Shown here: positions 1-5,671 of the stretch, one piece after another
Position numbering within the stretch: position 1 is the first letter of the stretch
Layout: each line of letters starts with the position of its first letter
Assembly: GCA_946887105.1 (NCBI GenBank)
Contig: CAMPKJ010000301.1
Span: forward strand, 1-5,705
DNA: 5,705 nucleotides
Origin: an uncultured Acidobacteriota bacterium
GTDB lineage: Bacteria; Acidobacteriota; Thermoanaerobaculia; Gp7-AA8
Direction of reading: 5' to 3'
Position numbers and translations under genes: made by a program
The notes under the pieces: generated by a model
The model's input: the letters and a program-made list of their open reading frames with translations, nothing else
What the model was told of the DNA's origin: nothing
The model's database searches: none

Positions 1-494
1 GAGATGTTGATGTCGTGGCCGGTCTCTTCCTTCGTGGCGGGCGTGAAGATCGGCTCGCGCAATCGGCTCGCGGTGGTCAGCCCTTCTTCGAGCCGGATCC
101 CGCAGACCGTGCCGCTCTCCTGGTACTCCTTCAGTCCGGAGCCGACCAGATAGCCGCGCGCGACGCATTCGATCGGAATGACGTCGCAGCGCTTCACGAT
201 CACGCTGCGTCCGCGCAGCTCGTCGTGATGGCGCAGGTCGGATGGGAAGCGCTCGAACTCCGTTTCGACCAGATGATTCTCGACGCGCGGAAAGCGGCGG
301 AACCAGTAGTTCGAGATCTGCGTGAGCACGGTGCCCTTGTCGGGGATTCCGGGCGAGAGCACGACGTCGAACGCGGAGATGCGATCGGTGGCGACGAACA
401 GGAAGCGATCGTCATCGATGTCGTAGACGTCGCGAACCTTGCCGCGGCGCGCGAGAGGGAAGGGGAGGGCGGTCTCGGTGATTGCGGCGCTCAT
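1..494 (-). CDS. purC: Phosphoribosylaminoimidazole-succinocarboxamide synthase (SAICAR synthase), N-terminal part
   Basis: ATP-dependent joining of aspartate to CAIR to give SAICAR in cytosolic de novo purine synthesis. The gene is cut by the left window edge: 164 complete codons are visible, about half of the roughly 300-residue form of the family, and there is no stop in the window. Reading inward from the ATG at 494 one sees GKVRDVYD (residues 18-25), the glycine-rich nucleotide-binding start; FVATDRISAFDVVL (33-46), the SAICAR synthetase signature; KGTVLTQISNYWF (53-65); ECVARGYLVGSG (109-120); and TPATKEETGHDINI (151-164). These motifs in this order are diagnostic. No Shine-Dalgarno precedes the ATG, but a TACAAT box lies 8 bases upstream, so translation may be leaderless. 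The secreted-protein gene upstream ends 44 bases away on the same strand. The assignment is firm; whether the missing C-terminal half is intact cannot be seen. Confidence 0.96.
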   Translation of the reverse strand, partial: MSAAITETALPFPLARRGKVRDVYDIDDDRFLFVATDRISAFDVVLSPGIPDKGTVLTQISNYWFRRFPRVENHLVETEFERFPSDLRHHDELRGRSVIVKRCDVIPIECVARGYLVGSGLKEYQESGTVCGIRLEEGLTTASRLREPIFTPATKEETGHDINI

Positions 495-502
495 GCGCGC
501 GC

Positions 503-508
503 ATTGTA
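503..508 (-). promoter_or_regulatory. Candidate -10 box of a leaderless purC promoter
   Basis: On the minus strand the 44-base gap before purC contains TACAAT (5 of 6 matches to the sigma-70 -10 consensus), followed by eight bases of alternating GC and then the ATG. Transcription would start about at the start codon. No convincing -35 hexamer is visible 16-18 bases further upstream. The call rests on box quality, spacing and the absence of a Shine-Dalgarno. Confidence 0.45.
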
Positions 509-538
509 TGGTCGCGAGAGCCGCCCTTACCCGTGGAG

Positions 539-1501
539 TTACTGCGTAATTCTCCAGCCCGCTGCCTCACGCTTGAGGTTGGCGGTGCCGGTGCGCACCG
601 CATGATTGCGGACCTTGCGCGCGTATGTGGAGTCGATCTTCTTGCCGAGGGATGTCGGATCGATCTTCTGCCCCTTGGCGAAGAGAATGCCGGGCTCGGC
701 GAGCAGGGTCGGAGTCAGGTACGTCGGGTCGCCGGTGCGGTTGTCGATCGTCGACGTGTAGGGGAAGACCACCGCGTAACGGACGTCATCGGCCGCGCAT
801 GGATCAGCGACGGCGAACTCGACCGATCCGACCTCCACCGGGACCGGAAGCGGCTCCTGGTTGTGGCCGTACGGCGGAATCGGCAGCGGCGCCTCGGACA
901 GGATGGTGTTGCCGTCGGCGTCGAACACGCTGACCAGCAGGTTCACGGCGCAGCTGCCAAGGTTCACGGCGCCGACGTTCGTGCGCCAGCCGTTGCCGTG
1001 GCGGACGCTCGGCGCGATCGAGCTGATGCCATCCGAGTCGTAGTCGAGCAGGCCGGCCCACACGCCCGGGATGGTCTGGCCGTACGTGCCGTTCGGCGTG
1101 TTGTTGAACGTGTCGGTGGTCACGAGAAACGAGCGCGAGAGCACGTCATCCGGCAGATCGGGATTGTCATCGGCGAACGTGGCCACGAGCAGCGAGCCGC
1201 TTCCCTCGATGCCGTAGAGGTCGTCGAGGATGTTGTCCGAAAACGCGATCGAGTTCGGCGGCAGCTCGATGAGCTTCTCGGGACCGGGGGCGCCGCCGGT
1301 GGGCAGGAACGAGACGCTGACGTTCAGCGTGCTGTCGAGATGCGGGTTGAAGATCGTGAAGCGCGTCATCCAGTGCGTGCCGAAGGCGCCGCGCGAGTTG
1401 CCGGACGCGGTGATGACGTAGGTGTCGTTGAGCTGCGCCATCGCGGGAAGCGAGGCGAGGCAGATCAGTGCAGCGAGCAGGAGCAGTTTAGGGGTTTTCA
1501 C
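539..1501 (-). CDS. Secreted beta-rich protein of unknown function
   Basis: Protein of 320 residues, probably exported by Sec; function not recognised. I chose the GTG at 1501 because it opens directly onto a signal peptide (K2, K5, hydrophobic LLLLAALICLASL, cleavage probably after AMA at residues 20-22) and is preceded by a GAAAGGAAA ribosome site. The in-frame ATG at 1588 would add 29 residues without signal-peptide character. The mature part looks like two related beta-sandwich halves. The first has HWMTRFTIFNP (43-53), GSGSLLVATF (100-109), SRSF (122-125) and GTYGQTIPGV (138-147). The second opens with GWRTNVGAVNLGS (171-183) and carries GSVEFAV (225-231) and STIDNRTGDPTYLTP (250-264). 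Such motifs resemble lineage-specific extracellular proteins I associate with Acidobacteriota (from memory). Cys184 and Cys235 could form a disulfide. The tail after about residue 275 is lysine- and arginine-rich. No catalytic motif, lipobox or anchor is seen. Confidence 0.85.
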   Translation of the reverse strand: MKTPKLLLLAALICLASLPAMAQLNDTYVITASGNSRGAFGTHWMTRFTIFNPHLDSTLNVSVSFLPTGGAPGPEKLIELPPNSIAFSDNILDDLYGIEGSGSLLVATFADDNPDLPDDVLSRSFLVTTDTFNNTPNGTYGQTIPGVWAGLLDYDSDGISSIAPSVRHGNGWRTNVGAVNLGSCAVNLLVSVFDADGNTILSEAPLPIPPYGHNQEPLPVPVEVGSVEFAVADPCAADDVRYAVVFPYTSTIDNRTGDPTYLTPTLLAEPGILFAKGQKIDPTSLGKKIDSTYARKVRNHAVRTGTANLKREAAGWRITQ

Positions 1502-1510
1502 AGGACCGTA

Positions 1511-1519
1511 TTTCCTTTC
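1511..1519 (-). promoter_or_regulatory. Ribosome binding site of the secreted-protein gene (decides the GTG start)
   Basis: On the minus strand GAAAGGAAA precedes the GTG at 1501. The AGGA core is 11 bases from the start codon, a little longer than ideal. Together with the signal peptide beginning right after the GTG it supports this start over the in-frame ATG at 1588. Confidence 0.55.
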
Positions 1520-1658
1520 GAGGTGCGATGCCACGACGCTACCGCGGTGCCGCGACTGCACTGGCGGTGCCGAGCCACGGCTGAGCATTTCACGCTGAAA
1601 ATAAACAACTTAGAGGCGTCAATGTTCCCGCGCCGGCGCCCGGGCGACTCTCGCAGGC

Positions 1659-1664
1659 TACACT
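1659..1664 (+). promoter_or_regulatory. Candidate -10 box of a leaderless aminotransferase promoter
   Basis: TACACT (4 of 6 to the -10 consensus) ends six bases before the ATG at 1671, and the region just upstream has no Shine-Dalgarno. If used, the first transcribed base would be at or next to the start codon. The -35 position is GC-rich and does not match consensus, so this is weaker than the purC box. Confidence 0.35.
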
Positions 1665-1670
1665 ACGTCC

Positions 1671-2822
1671 ATGAATCAGATCAGCGATCGTCTGCGCGGA
1701 CTGGTGCAGTCCGACATCCGCCGCATGTCCCGTGAATGCGAACGCGTCGGCGGCATCAACCTCGGCCAGGGCATCTGCGATTTGCCGACCATTCCCGAGC
1801 TCGTCGAAGGCGCCTGCGATGCCATCTCCTCCTCGAAGGCGACCTACTCGAAGTTCGAAGGCATCGATCTGCTGCGCGAACGCATCGCCGCGAAGTGCGA
1901 ACGCTTCAACGGCTTCTCCGTCGATCCATCGAAGGAGCTCGTCGTGACCGTCGGATCGACCGGAGGCTTCGCCGCCGCGACCATGGCCACGCTGAACGCC
2001 GGCGATGAAGTGATCCTCTTCGAGCCGTACTACGGCTATCACCTCAACACGCTGAAGGTCCTGGGCATCGAGACGAAGTTCGTCCCGCTGCAACTGCCCG
2101 ACTGGTCGATCGACTTCGACGCCTTGCGCGCGGCATTCGGACCGAAGACGCGCGGCATCGTGGTCTGCACGCCGTCGAATCCGTGCGGCAAGGTCTTCAC
2201 GCGCGACGAGCTGGAGAAGATCGCCGCGCTCTGCCGCGAGTTCGGCGCGTGGTGCTTCACCGACGAGATCTACGAATACATCGTCTACGACGGACGGCAT
2301 CACCTCTCGATGGCTGCGGTCGATCGCGAAATCGCGGTGACGATCAGCGGCTTCTCGAAAACGTTTTCGGTGACCGGCTGGCGCATCGGCTACGTCGCCG
2401 CGGACGCGCGCGTGATCGCGCCGATCGGCCTGGTGAACGATCTGTTCTACGTCTGCGCTCCGACGCCGCTGCAGTGGGGCATCGCGCGCGCGCTGGAGAT
2501 CGGCGACGACTACTATCGCAATCTCGCCGCGGACTACGAAAAGAAACGCGACCTGCTCGCCGAGGCGTTGCGCGAAGGAGGCTTCCGCCCGTTCGTGCCG
2601 CAAGGCGCGTATTACATGCTCGCGGAGATTCCGGACGGATTCACCGACGCGCGCGAAGCGGCAATGACGCTCATCGAAGAGATCGGCGTCGCCTCCGTTC
2701 CCGGCGCGTCGTTCTACGCGACCGGCGGCGGCGATCGCCTGCTGCGCTTCTGCTTCGCGAAGGACTTCGGCGCGCTCGAGGAGGCGTGCCGGCGGTTGGC
2801 GGGGTTTGGGGTGACGGCGTAG
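1671..2822 (+). CDS. Class I/II pyridoxal-phosphate aminotransferase
   Basis: Cytosolic fold-type I PLP enzyme of 383 residues, a normal length for the family, moving an amino group between an amino acid and a 2-oxoacid. Visible landmarks: NLGQGICDLP (30-39), the substrate-loop start; GSTGGF (95-100), contacting the cofactor phosphate; TPSNPCGKV (167-175), with Asn170 at the PLP O3 position; DEIYEY (198-203), with Asp198 for the ring nitrogen and Tyr201; SGFSKTFSVTGWRIGY (226-241), with Lys230 as the Schiff-base lysine and Arg238; and LLRFCFA (357-363), with Arg359 for the substrate carboxylate. All catalytic residues are present. The overall pattern fits the aspartate, aromatic and kynurenine/methionine aminotransferase branch, but substrate specificity cannot be read from sequence, so no gene symbol is given. 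It is the only plus-strand gene, divergent from the secreted-protein gene and convergent with bcp. The ATG at 1671 starts where family members start. Confidence 0.93.
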   Translation: MNQISDRLRGLVQSDIRRMSRECERVGGINLGQGICDLPTIPELVEGACDAISSSKATYSKFEGIDLLRERIAAKCERFNGFSVDPSKELVVTVGSTGGFAAATMATLNAGDEVILFEPYYGYHLNTLKVLGIETKFVPLQLPDWSIDFDALRAAFGPKTRGIVVCTPSNPCGKVFTRDELEKIAALCREFGAWCFTDEIYEYIVYDGRHHLSMAAVDREIAVTISGFSKTFSVTGWRIGYVAADARVIAPIGLVNDLFYVCAPTPLQWGIARALEIGDDYYRNLAADYEKKRDLLAEALREGGFRPFVPQGAYYMLAEIPDGFTDAREAAMTLIEEIGVASVPGASFYATGGGDRLLRFCFAKDFGALEEACRRLAGFGVTA

Positions 2823-2827
2823 CCGCC

Positions 2828-2915
2828 GAAGTCGCAAAGTCTCAAAGTCGCAAAGTCTCAAAGAGGCTTCGTTTCCTGCGGCCTTTCCTTTGAGACTTTG
2901 CGACTTTGCGACTTC
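2828..2915. repeat. Palindromic octamer array between convergent genes, possible bidirectional terminator
   Basis: The left arm (2828-2863) is four and a half copies of an 8-base unit, AAAGTCKC, alternating between TCGC and TCTC forms. The right arm (2888-2915) is the same unit inverted, three and a half copies. The two arms pair perfectly over the inner 20 bases. If one left-arm unit is looped out, all 28 bases of the right arm pair. The loop is 24 bases (2864-2887) and contains a further AGGC/GCCT pair. The element fills 88 of the 97 bases between the two stop codons, so a transcript from either side would form a long hairpin. There is no clear T tract, so a terminator role is inferred from position and structure. 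Confidence 0.85.
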
Positions 2916-2919
2916 CGGC

Positions 2920-3405
2920 CTACTTCTGGTGCGCGGCCCGCAAATCCTCGAGGATGTCCTCGGCGTGGCGCGCCGTATCCACCTTCTTGTAGATCTTGCG
3001 AATGCGGCCGTCGGGGCCGATCCAGAACGTCGTGCGCGCCACGCCCCAGGTGCGGCGGCCGTAGAGGTTCTTCTCTTTCCAGACGCCGTACATCTTGGCG
3101 ACGTCGGCGGTCGCATCGGACAGCAGGGGGAAGTTGAGATTGTGCTTGCCGCGGAACTTTTCGTGGCTTTCCAGTGAGTCGATCGACACGCCGAGGACCA
3201 CCGCGTGCTCCTTGGAGAGATCGGCTTCGTGATCGCGGAACGAGCAGGCTTCCGCGGTGCAGCCGGGGGTGTCGTCCTTCGGATAGAAGTAGAGGATGAC
3301 GTCCTTCCCCTTGTGCTCCTTCAGCGACATCTCCTTGCCGCGCGTCGAGGGAAGACGGAAGTCGGGAGCCTTGTCGCCGACTTTGGGTTCGTAGAAGTCC
3401 TGCAT
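2920..3405 (-). CDS. bcp: Thioredoxin-dependent peroxiredoxin, BCP/PrxQ type
   Basis: Reduces hydrogen peroxide and organic hydroperoxides in the cytosol, being recycled by thioredoxin. The 161-residue length is typical of the BCP family. The N-terminal VGDKAPDFRLPS (9-20) is the usual AhpC/TSA opening. ILYFYPKDDTPGCTAEACSF (37-56) holds the peroxidatic Cys49 and, five residues later, Cys54, the resolving cysteine of atypical two-Cys PrxQ enzymes. FPLLSD (92-97) and the later RTTFWIGPDGRI stretch, with the arginine of the active site, complete the fold. It is the last gene of the minus-strand cluster: the ASADH-like gene ends 14 bases upstream, so the two are probably co-transcribed. Upstream of the ATG, AGAAAGAGA gives a modest ribosome site. 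The octamer palindrome begins five bases beyond its stop codon. Confidence 0.95.
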   Translation of the reverse strand: MQDFYEPKVGDKAPDFRLPSTRGKEMSLKEHKGKDVILYFYPKDDTPGCTAEACSFRDHEADLSKEHAVVLGVSIDSLESHEKFRGKHNLNFPLLSDATADVAKMYGVWKEKNLYGRRTWGVARTTFWIGPDGRIRKIYKKVDTARHAEDILEDLRAAHQK

Positions 3406-3419
3406 GATGTCGTCTCTTT

Positions 3420-4421
3420 CTAGTTCGCCGCGCTTGCGCCGAACAGCGCCTTCTCGGCGATGAGGACTGCGTTCAGCGCCGAGCTGCGGCGCAGATTATC
3501 GCAAACCGCCCACACCCAGAATCCACCGCGGATCGAGGCGTCGGGACGCACTTCCGCGACCAGCACTTCGTCCTTGCCGGCCGCGTCGATGGTGCCGAAC
3601 TGCTGATCGCCTTCCTGCATCGCGATCGCGGCGTTCGACTGCAACGCCGCCACGATGCGCTCGCGCTCCAGCGGAGACGCTGTCTTGATGAACAGCGAGA
3701 ACGTATGTCCGTGAAAAATCGTCCCCTGCGTGACCAGCAAGGCCAGCTCCGCACGTGGATCGGTGAGGGAGCGCACCTGCGAGACGATCCGCTCCTCGTT
3801 GTGCTCCGTCGCGGGATAGAGGTTGAACGCGAGCTGCCGGTCGAAGATCTCCTTCGGCACGGTCTGGACGCTCAGCACGCTGATGGTCTGCGCCGCGAGC
3901 TCCTCGATGCCGCGCTGTTCGAACTCGGACGCGGGCTGCACGACTGTGGCGGTGCAGCTTTCGATCGGGCTGAGCGTCGCGATCTGATGGAGGATCAGCG
4001 CAATCGGAATCGCGACCGGATGCGGCGAGACGAGCAACGTGTCGTCCGCGCCGATCTCTTCGAGGTTCACGCCCGCGATGGCGAGCTTCCCCTCCTCGGA
4101 GAGCGCCGGCTGCGAGAGGTCGACCGCGATGAAGTCATCCTCGGCATGCCGCGCGATCCACTGCTGATTCGAGGCGGCGGGGCCGCAGAAGAACACCACG
4201 TCGAGATCGTCGAGACCTTCCTGCGCGACCGAGGCGACCACGGCCGGTTGCTCGTCGATCTCGGTCAGCGCGCCGGCGCCTTCGCCGATGGCGTCGAGCA
4301 AGGCGAGCTTCGCGTACGGAAAGGCGCGCTCGCGGAGGATGCTCTTGATCTCGTTGCCGACGAGGGTGAGCGGATTGACGATGCCGAGGCGGTAACCGGC
4401 GGGGGACTTTGGATGCGCCAT
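3420..4421 (-). CDS. Aspartate-semialdehyde dehydrogenase homologue lacking the catalytic cysteine (USG-1-like)
   Basis: A 333-residue ASADH-family protein that probably does not catalyse the reaction. Family features from the ATG at 4421: a Rossmann-like start (RLGIVNPLTLVGNE, 11-24), LDVVFFCGPAAS (73-84), FIAVDLS (97-103), and a well-kept dimerisation half with DRQLAFNLYP (194-203), TIFHGHTFSLF (234-244) and FWVWAVCDNLRRSSALNAVL (301-320). In active ASADH the catalytic Cys sits in NPNCST; here the matching stretch is SPHPVA (132-137), with Pro135 in its place. The NADP-binding GATGAVG is NPLTLVG, having lost two glycines. E. coli Usg, from memory, also lacks the cysteine and shares the RQLAFN and GH landmarks. 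A GTG at 4439 would add six residues, but the ATG leaves a TGATACAAC promoter-like box intact. The gene lies 25 bases after pssA and 14 before bcp. Function is unknown: perhaps structural or regulatory. It should not be annotated as asd. Confidence 0.85.
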   Translation of the reverse strand: MAHPKSPAGYRLGIVNPLTLVGNEIKSILRERAFPYAKLALLDAIGEGAGALTEIDEQPAVVASVAQEGLDDLDVVFFCGPAASNQQWIARHAEDDFIAVDLSQPALSEEGKLAIAGVNLEEIGADDTLLVSPHPVAIPIALILHQIATLSPIESCTATVVQPASEFEQRGIEELAAQTISVLSVQTVPKEIFDRQLAFNLYPATEHNEERIVSQVRSLTDPRAELALLVTQGTIFHGHTFSLFIKTASPLERERIVAALQSNAAIAMQEGDQQFGTIDAAGKDEVLVAEVRPDASIRGGFWVWAVCDNLRRSSALNAVLIAEKALFGASAAN

Positions 4422-4429
4422 GGCGGCGC

Positions 4430-4438
4430 GTTGTATCA
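4430..4438 (-). promoter_or_regulatory. Candidate extended -10 box of a leaderless promoter for the ASADH-like gene
   Basis: On the minus strand TGATACAAC reads as an extended -10 (TG, one base, TACAAC) lying eight bases before the ATG at 4421, in the 25-base gap after pssA. The arrangement closely mirrors the purC box (TACAAT, eight GC-only bases, ATG). No Shine-Dalgarno precedes the ATG. The gene could be read both from pssA and from this internal promoter. Confidence 0.4.
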
Positions 4439-4446
4439 CAGCGCTG

Positions 4447-5274
4447 TCAGGGCGCGGTTGGAGGTTCCTCGGCGGGTGGCGTGTCCGCCGCGATGAATCC
4501 CGCGGGCGCGGCCGTCCCCGGAAACGCGATCGACCACAGCTTCACCAGCGGTCCGGAAACGAGGTAGCAGATCGCACCCACGAACCAGAACTCGCGCGGC
4601 CACTTGAACGCCAGCGCCAGGATTGCGGCCAGCGCGAGGAAGTACATCAGCGAGCGCTCTTTCTGCAGCGACAGGCCCTTCTGGCTGCGGTACTTCACCG
4701 GCGACACCATCGCGAAGGCGGTGAAGACGGTCACGATCATCACGATGATCCCGAAGCGGCGGTCGGTGACCGGCACCGGCGCGTAGAAGATCATCGACGC
4801 GAGCGTCAGTGCTCCGGCGGGGCTGGGCAGTCCGACGAAATAGCGGTAGTCGGTCTTGCCGGTCTGCACGTTGAAGCGCGCCAGCCGCAGCGAAACGGCG
4901 GCGAGAAAGAGGAACGCGATTCCGCCGCCCAGTTTTTCGAAGACCTGCAGTCCCCACGCGTAGACCAACACCGCCGGCGCGGCGCCGAACGTGACCACGT
5001 CGGCGAGCGAGTCGTACTCCTTCCCGAACTCGGACGTGGCGTTGAGCTGGCGGGCGATCATGCCGTCGAACGTGTCGAAGACGGCGGCGAAGAGAAGAGA
5101 GAGACAGGCGGTGCCGAAGAACTCCGCGGCGGCGCCGTCGCGGCCGAGGGTCGTGGCTTCGATGCCGCGCGTCGCGTAGATGATGGCGCGGAAGCCGAAG
5201 AAGAGATTGAGGATCGTGAGCGACGTCGGGATGACGTAGATGCCGCGGCGGAGGTTGGGGCGCACGGGCTTCAT
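4447..5274 (-). CDS. pssA: CDP-diacylglycerol-serine O-phosphatidyltransferase (phosphatidylserine synthase)
   Basis: Integral membrane enzyme making phosphatidylserine from CDP-diacylglycerol and serine, the committed step to phosphatidylethanolamine. The complete CDP-alcohol phosphotransferase motif is present: D67-x2-D70-G71-x2-A74-R75-x8-G84-x3-D88-x3-D92, whose aspartates bind metal and substrate. The N-terminal RRGIYVIPTSLTILNLFFGF (9-28), the RLARFN (130-135) and GLPSPAGA (148-155) stretches are typical of the PssA subfamily rather than of PgsA. Several hydrophobic helices follow (around 52-66, 117-131, 154-166, 175-191, 210-223, 228-247). The C-terminal 20 or so residues are Pro/Ala-rich and probably a cytoplasmic tail. 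I chose the ATG at 5274 (275 residues): the longer frame would need a TTG at 5295 inside the adjacent hairpin. No Shine-Dalgarno is seen. No psd decarboxylase gene lies in the window. Confidence 0.93.
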   Translation of the reverse strand: MKPVRPNLRRGIYVIPTSLTILNLFFGFRAIIYATRGIEATTLGRDGAAAEFFGTACLSLLFAAVFDTFDGMIARQLNATSEFGKEYDSLADVVTFGAAPAVLVYAWGLQVFEKLGGGIAFLFLAAVSLRLARFNVQTGKTDYRYFVGLPSPAGALTLASMIFYAPVPVTDRRFGIIVMIVTVFTAFAMVSPVKYRSQKGLSLQKERSLMYFLALAAILALAFKWPREFWFVGAICYLVSGPLVKLWSIAFPGTAAPAGFIAADTPPAEEPPTAP

Positions 5275-5283
5275 TGGGGCGCG

Positions 5284-5289
5284 ATTGTC
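5284..5289 (-). promoter_or_regulatory. Weak candidate -10 box before pssA
   Basis: On the minus strand GACAAT (4 of 6 to consensus) lies nine bases before the pssA ATG, in the 18-base gap left between the hairpin and the start codon. It fits the pattern of the other SD-less genes here but is the weakest of the four. Its -35 region would fall inside the hairpin. Confidence 0.25.
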
Positions 5290-5292
5290 ATG

Positions 5293-5322
5293 CAAAGGGG
5301 GTTCCGTTGGGAACCCCCTTTG
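5293..5322. terminator. GC-rich hairpin between the DUF465 gene and pssA, probable terminator
   Basis: A perfect 13-base-pair inverted repeat (5293-5305 with 5310-5322) around a four-base loop, with five consecutive G-C pairs and A/T triplets at the base of each arm. It lies 43 bases after the stop of the YdcH/DUF465 gene, so intrinsic termination of that transcript is the simplest role. The U tract is only three bases. Because it ends 18 bases before the pssA ATG it could also act as an attenuator or 5' leader structure of pssA. Confidence 0.7.
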
Positions 5323-5364
5323 GCGGATCGGCGGTGTTGAGGAAAAGTGTCTGCGGTCTTGTTT

Positions 5365-5601
5365 CTATGCGACGGCAGTGGACGACTCGTAACTGCGGAC
5401 CCGTTCGGCCATCTGGTCCTTGAGGTGGAGCTTCCGCTTCTTCAACGTCTTTTCTTCCAGCTCGTCGTCGACGGTGATGTCGGTACGGGAAGTGAGCTCG
5501 GCCAGCCGGTTCTCGCAGCGGCGATGCTCGTCCGCCCATTGACGGAACTCGGGATCCTGGTCGGAAAGAATGCGTTGAATGTCAGCGGCACGATTCGACA
5601 T
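5365..5601 (-). CDS. YdcH/DUF465 family small helical protein
   Basis: A 78-residue, charged, cytosolic protein of the YdcH/DUF465 family (family of unknown function). Recognisable parts are IQRILSDQDPEFRQWADEH (8-26), matching the family's conserved 'eDpeF..L...H' opening, and the C-terminal LKKRKLHLKDQMAERV (53-68), matching its 'LKK.KL.LKD.I' ending. The composition (many Glu, Arg, Lys, Leu; no Gly or Pro after residue 18) predicts a helical hairpin or short coiled coil. The ATG at 5601 is chosen because an AAGGAGG lies seven bases upstream; the in-frame start at 5661 would add 20 residues and run over the promoter. It is a single-gene unit: own promoter upstream, hairpin terminator downstream. 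No function can be inferred from neighbours. Confidence 0.9.
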   Translation of the reverse strand: MSNRAADIQRILSDQDPEFRQWADEHRRCENRLAELTSRTDITVDDELEEKTLKKRKLHLKDQMAERVRSYESSTAVA

Positions 5602-5608
5602 CGATTGT

Positions 5609-5615
5609 CCTCCTT
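5609..5615 (-). promoter_or_regulatory. Consensus Shine-Dalgarno of the DUF465 gene
   Basis: AAGGAGG on the minus strand, seven bases before the ATG at 5601: ideal sequence and spacing, and the only full-consensus ribosome site in the window. It fixes the start of the 78-residue protein and contrasts with the four SD-less genes. Confidence 0.85.
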
Positions 5616-5639
5616 CGAAAGTACCTATCCGCACGGCGG

Positions 5640-5648
5640 ATTCTAGCA
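5640..5648 (-). promoter_or_regulatory. Extended -10 promoter of the DUF465 gene
   Basis: On the minus strand TGCTAGAAT matches the extended -10 (TG, one base, TAGAAT with 5 of 6). Transcription would begin near 5633, giving a leader of about 32 bases that contains the Shine-Dalgarno. The -35 region is poor, as is usual for extended -10 promoters. The overlapping TTGGCA (5656-5661) and TGC (5646-5648) also show sigma-54-like GG/GC spacing, which I consider the less likely reading. Confidence 0.55.
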
Positions 5649-5671
5649 CTCCGCCTGCCAACGGAAAGTCG

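Larger units (their letters stand above)
1502..1670. promoter_or_regulatory. Divergent intergenic region between secreted-protein gene and aminotransferase
   Basis: This 169-base gap must hold the promoters of both divergent genes. Its one AT-rich patch (about 1587-1615) is the likeliest promoter zone, for example TTTCAC (1589-1594) read forward, or the TTGTTTATTTT stretch read in reverse, but no hexamer pair with 16-18 base spacing stands out on either strand. Two short GC palindromes lie at 1630-1639 and 1637-1646. No open reading frame or RNA gene is supported here. Confidence 0.4.

Noticed and set aside
482..1735. 417-residue open frame on the plus strand
   Set aside because: Antisense to the secreted-protein gene, which has a signal peptide and coherent motifs; it also overlaps the divergent promoter region. 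Composition is that of a shadow frame.
2828..2915. CRISPR array reading of the octamer repeats
   Set aside because: Units are 8 bases, contiguous, without unique spacers, and the two halves are inverted; no cas gene is nearby.
1590..3116. 508-residue open frame on the minus strand
   Set aside because: It runs antisense through the aminotransferase and across the octamer palindrome, with Arg/Ala/Asp-rich low-complexity translation typical of shadow frames in GC-rich DNA. The plus-strand frame has every aminotransferase motif.
4422..4439. GTG at 4439 as start of the ASADH-like gene
   Set aside because: It has no ribosome site and would place the TGATACAAC box within coding sequence; the six added residues show no family similarity. 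It cannot be fully excluded.
5275..5295. TTG at 5295 as start of pssA
   Set aside because: The TTG lies in the arm of the hairpin, without a ribosome site, and the seven extra residues are not typical; the ATG at 5274 gives the usual short basic start before RRGIY.
4420..5340. 306-residue open frame on the plus strand
   Set aside because: Antisense to pssA; its Arg/Glu/His-rich translation mirrors membrane-helix codons and resembles no protein family.
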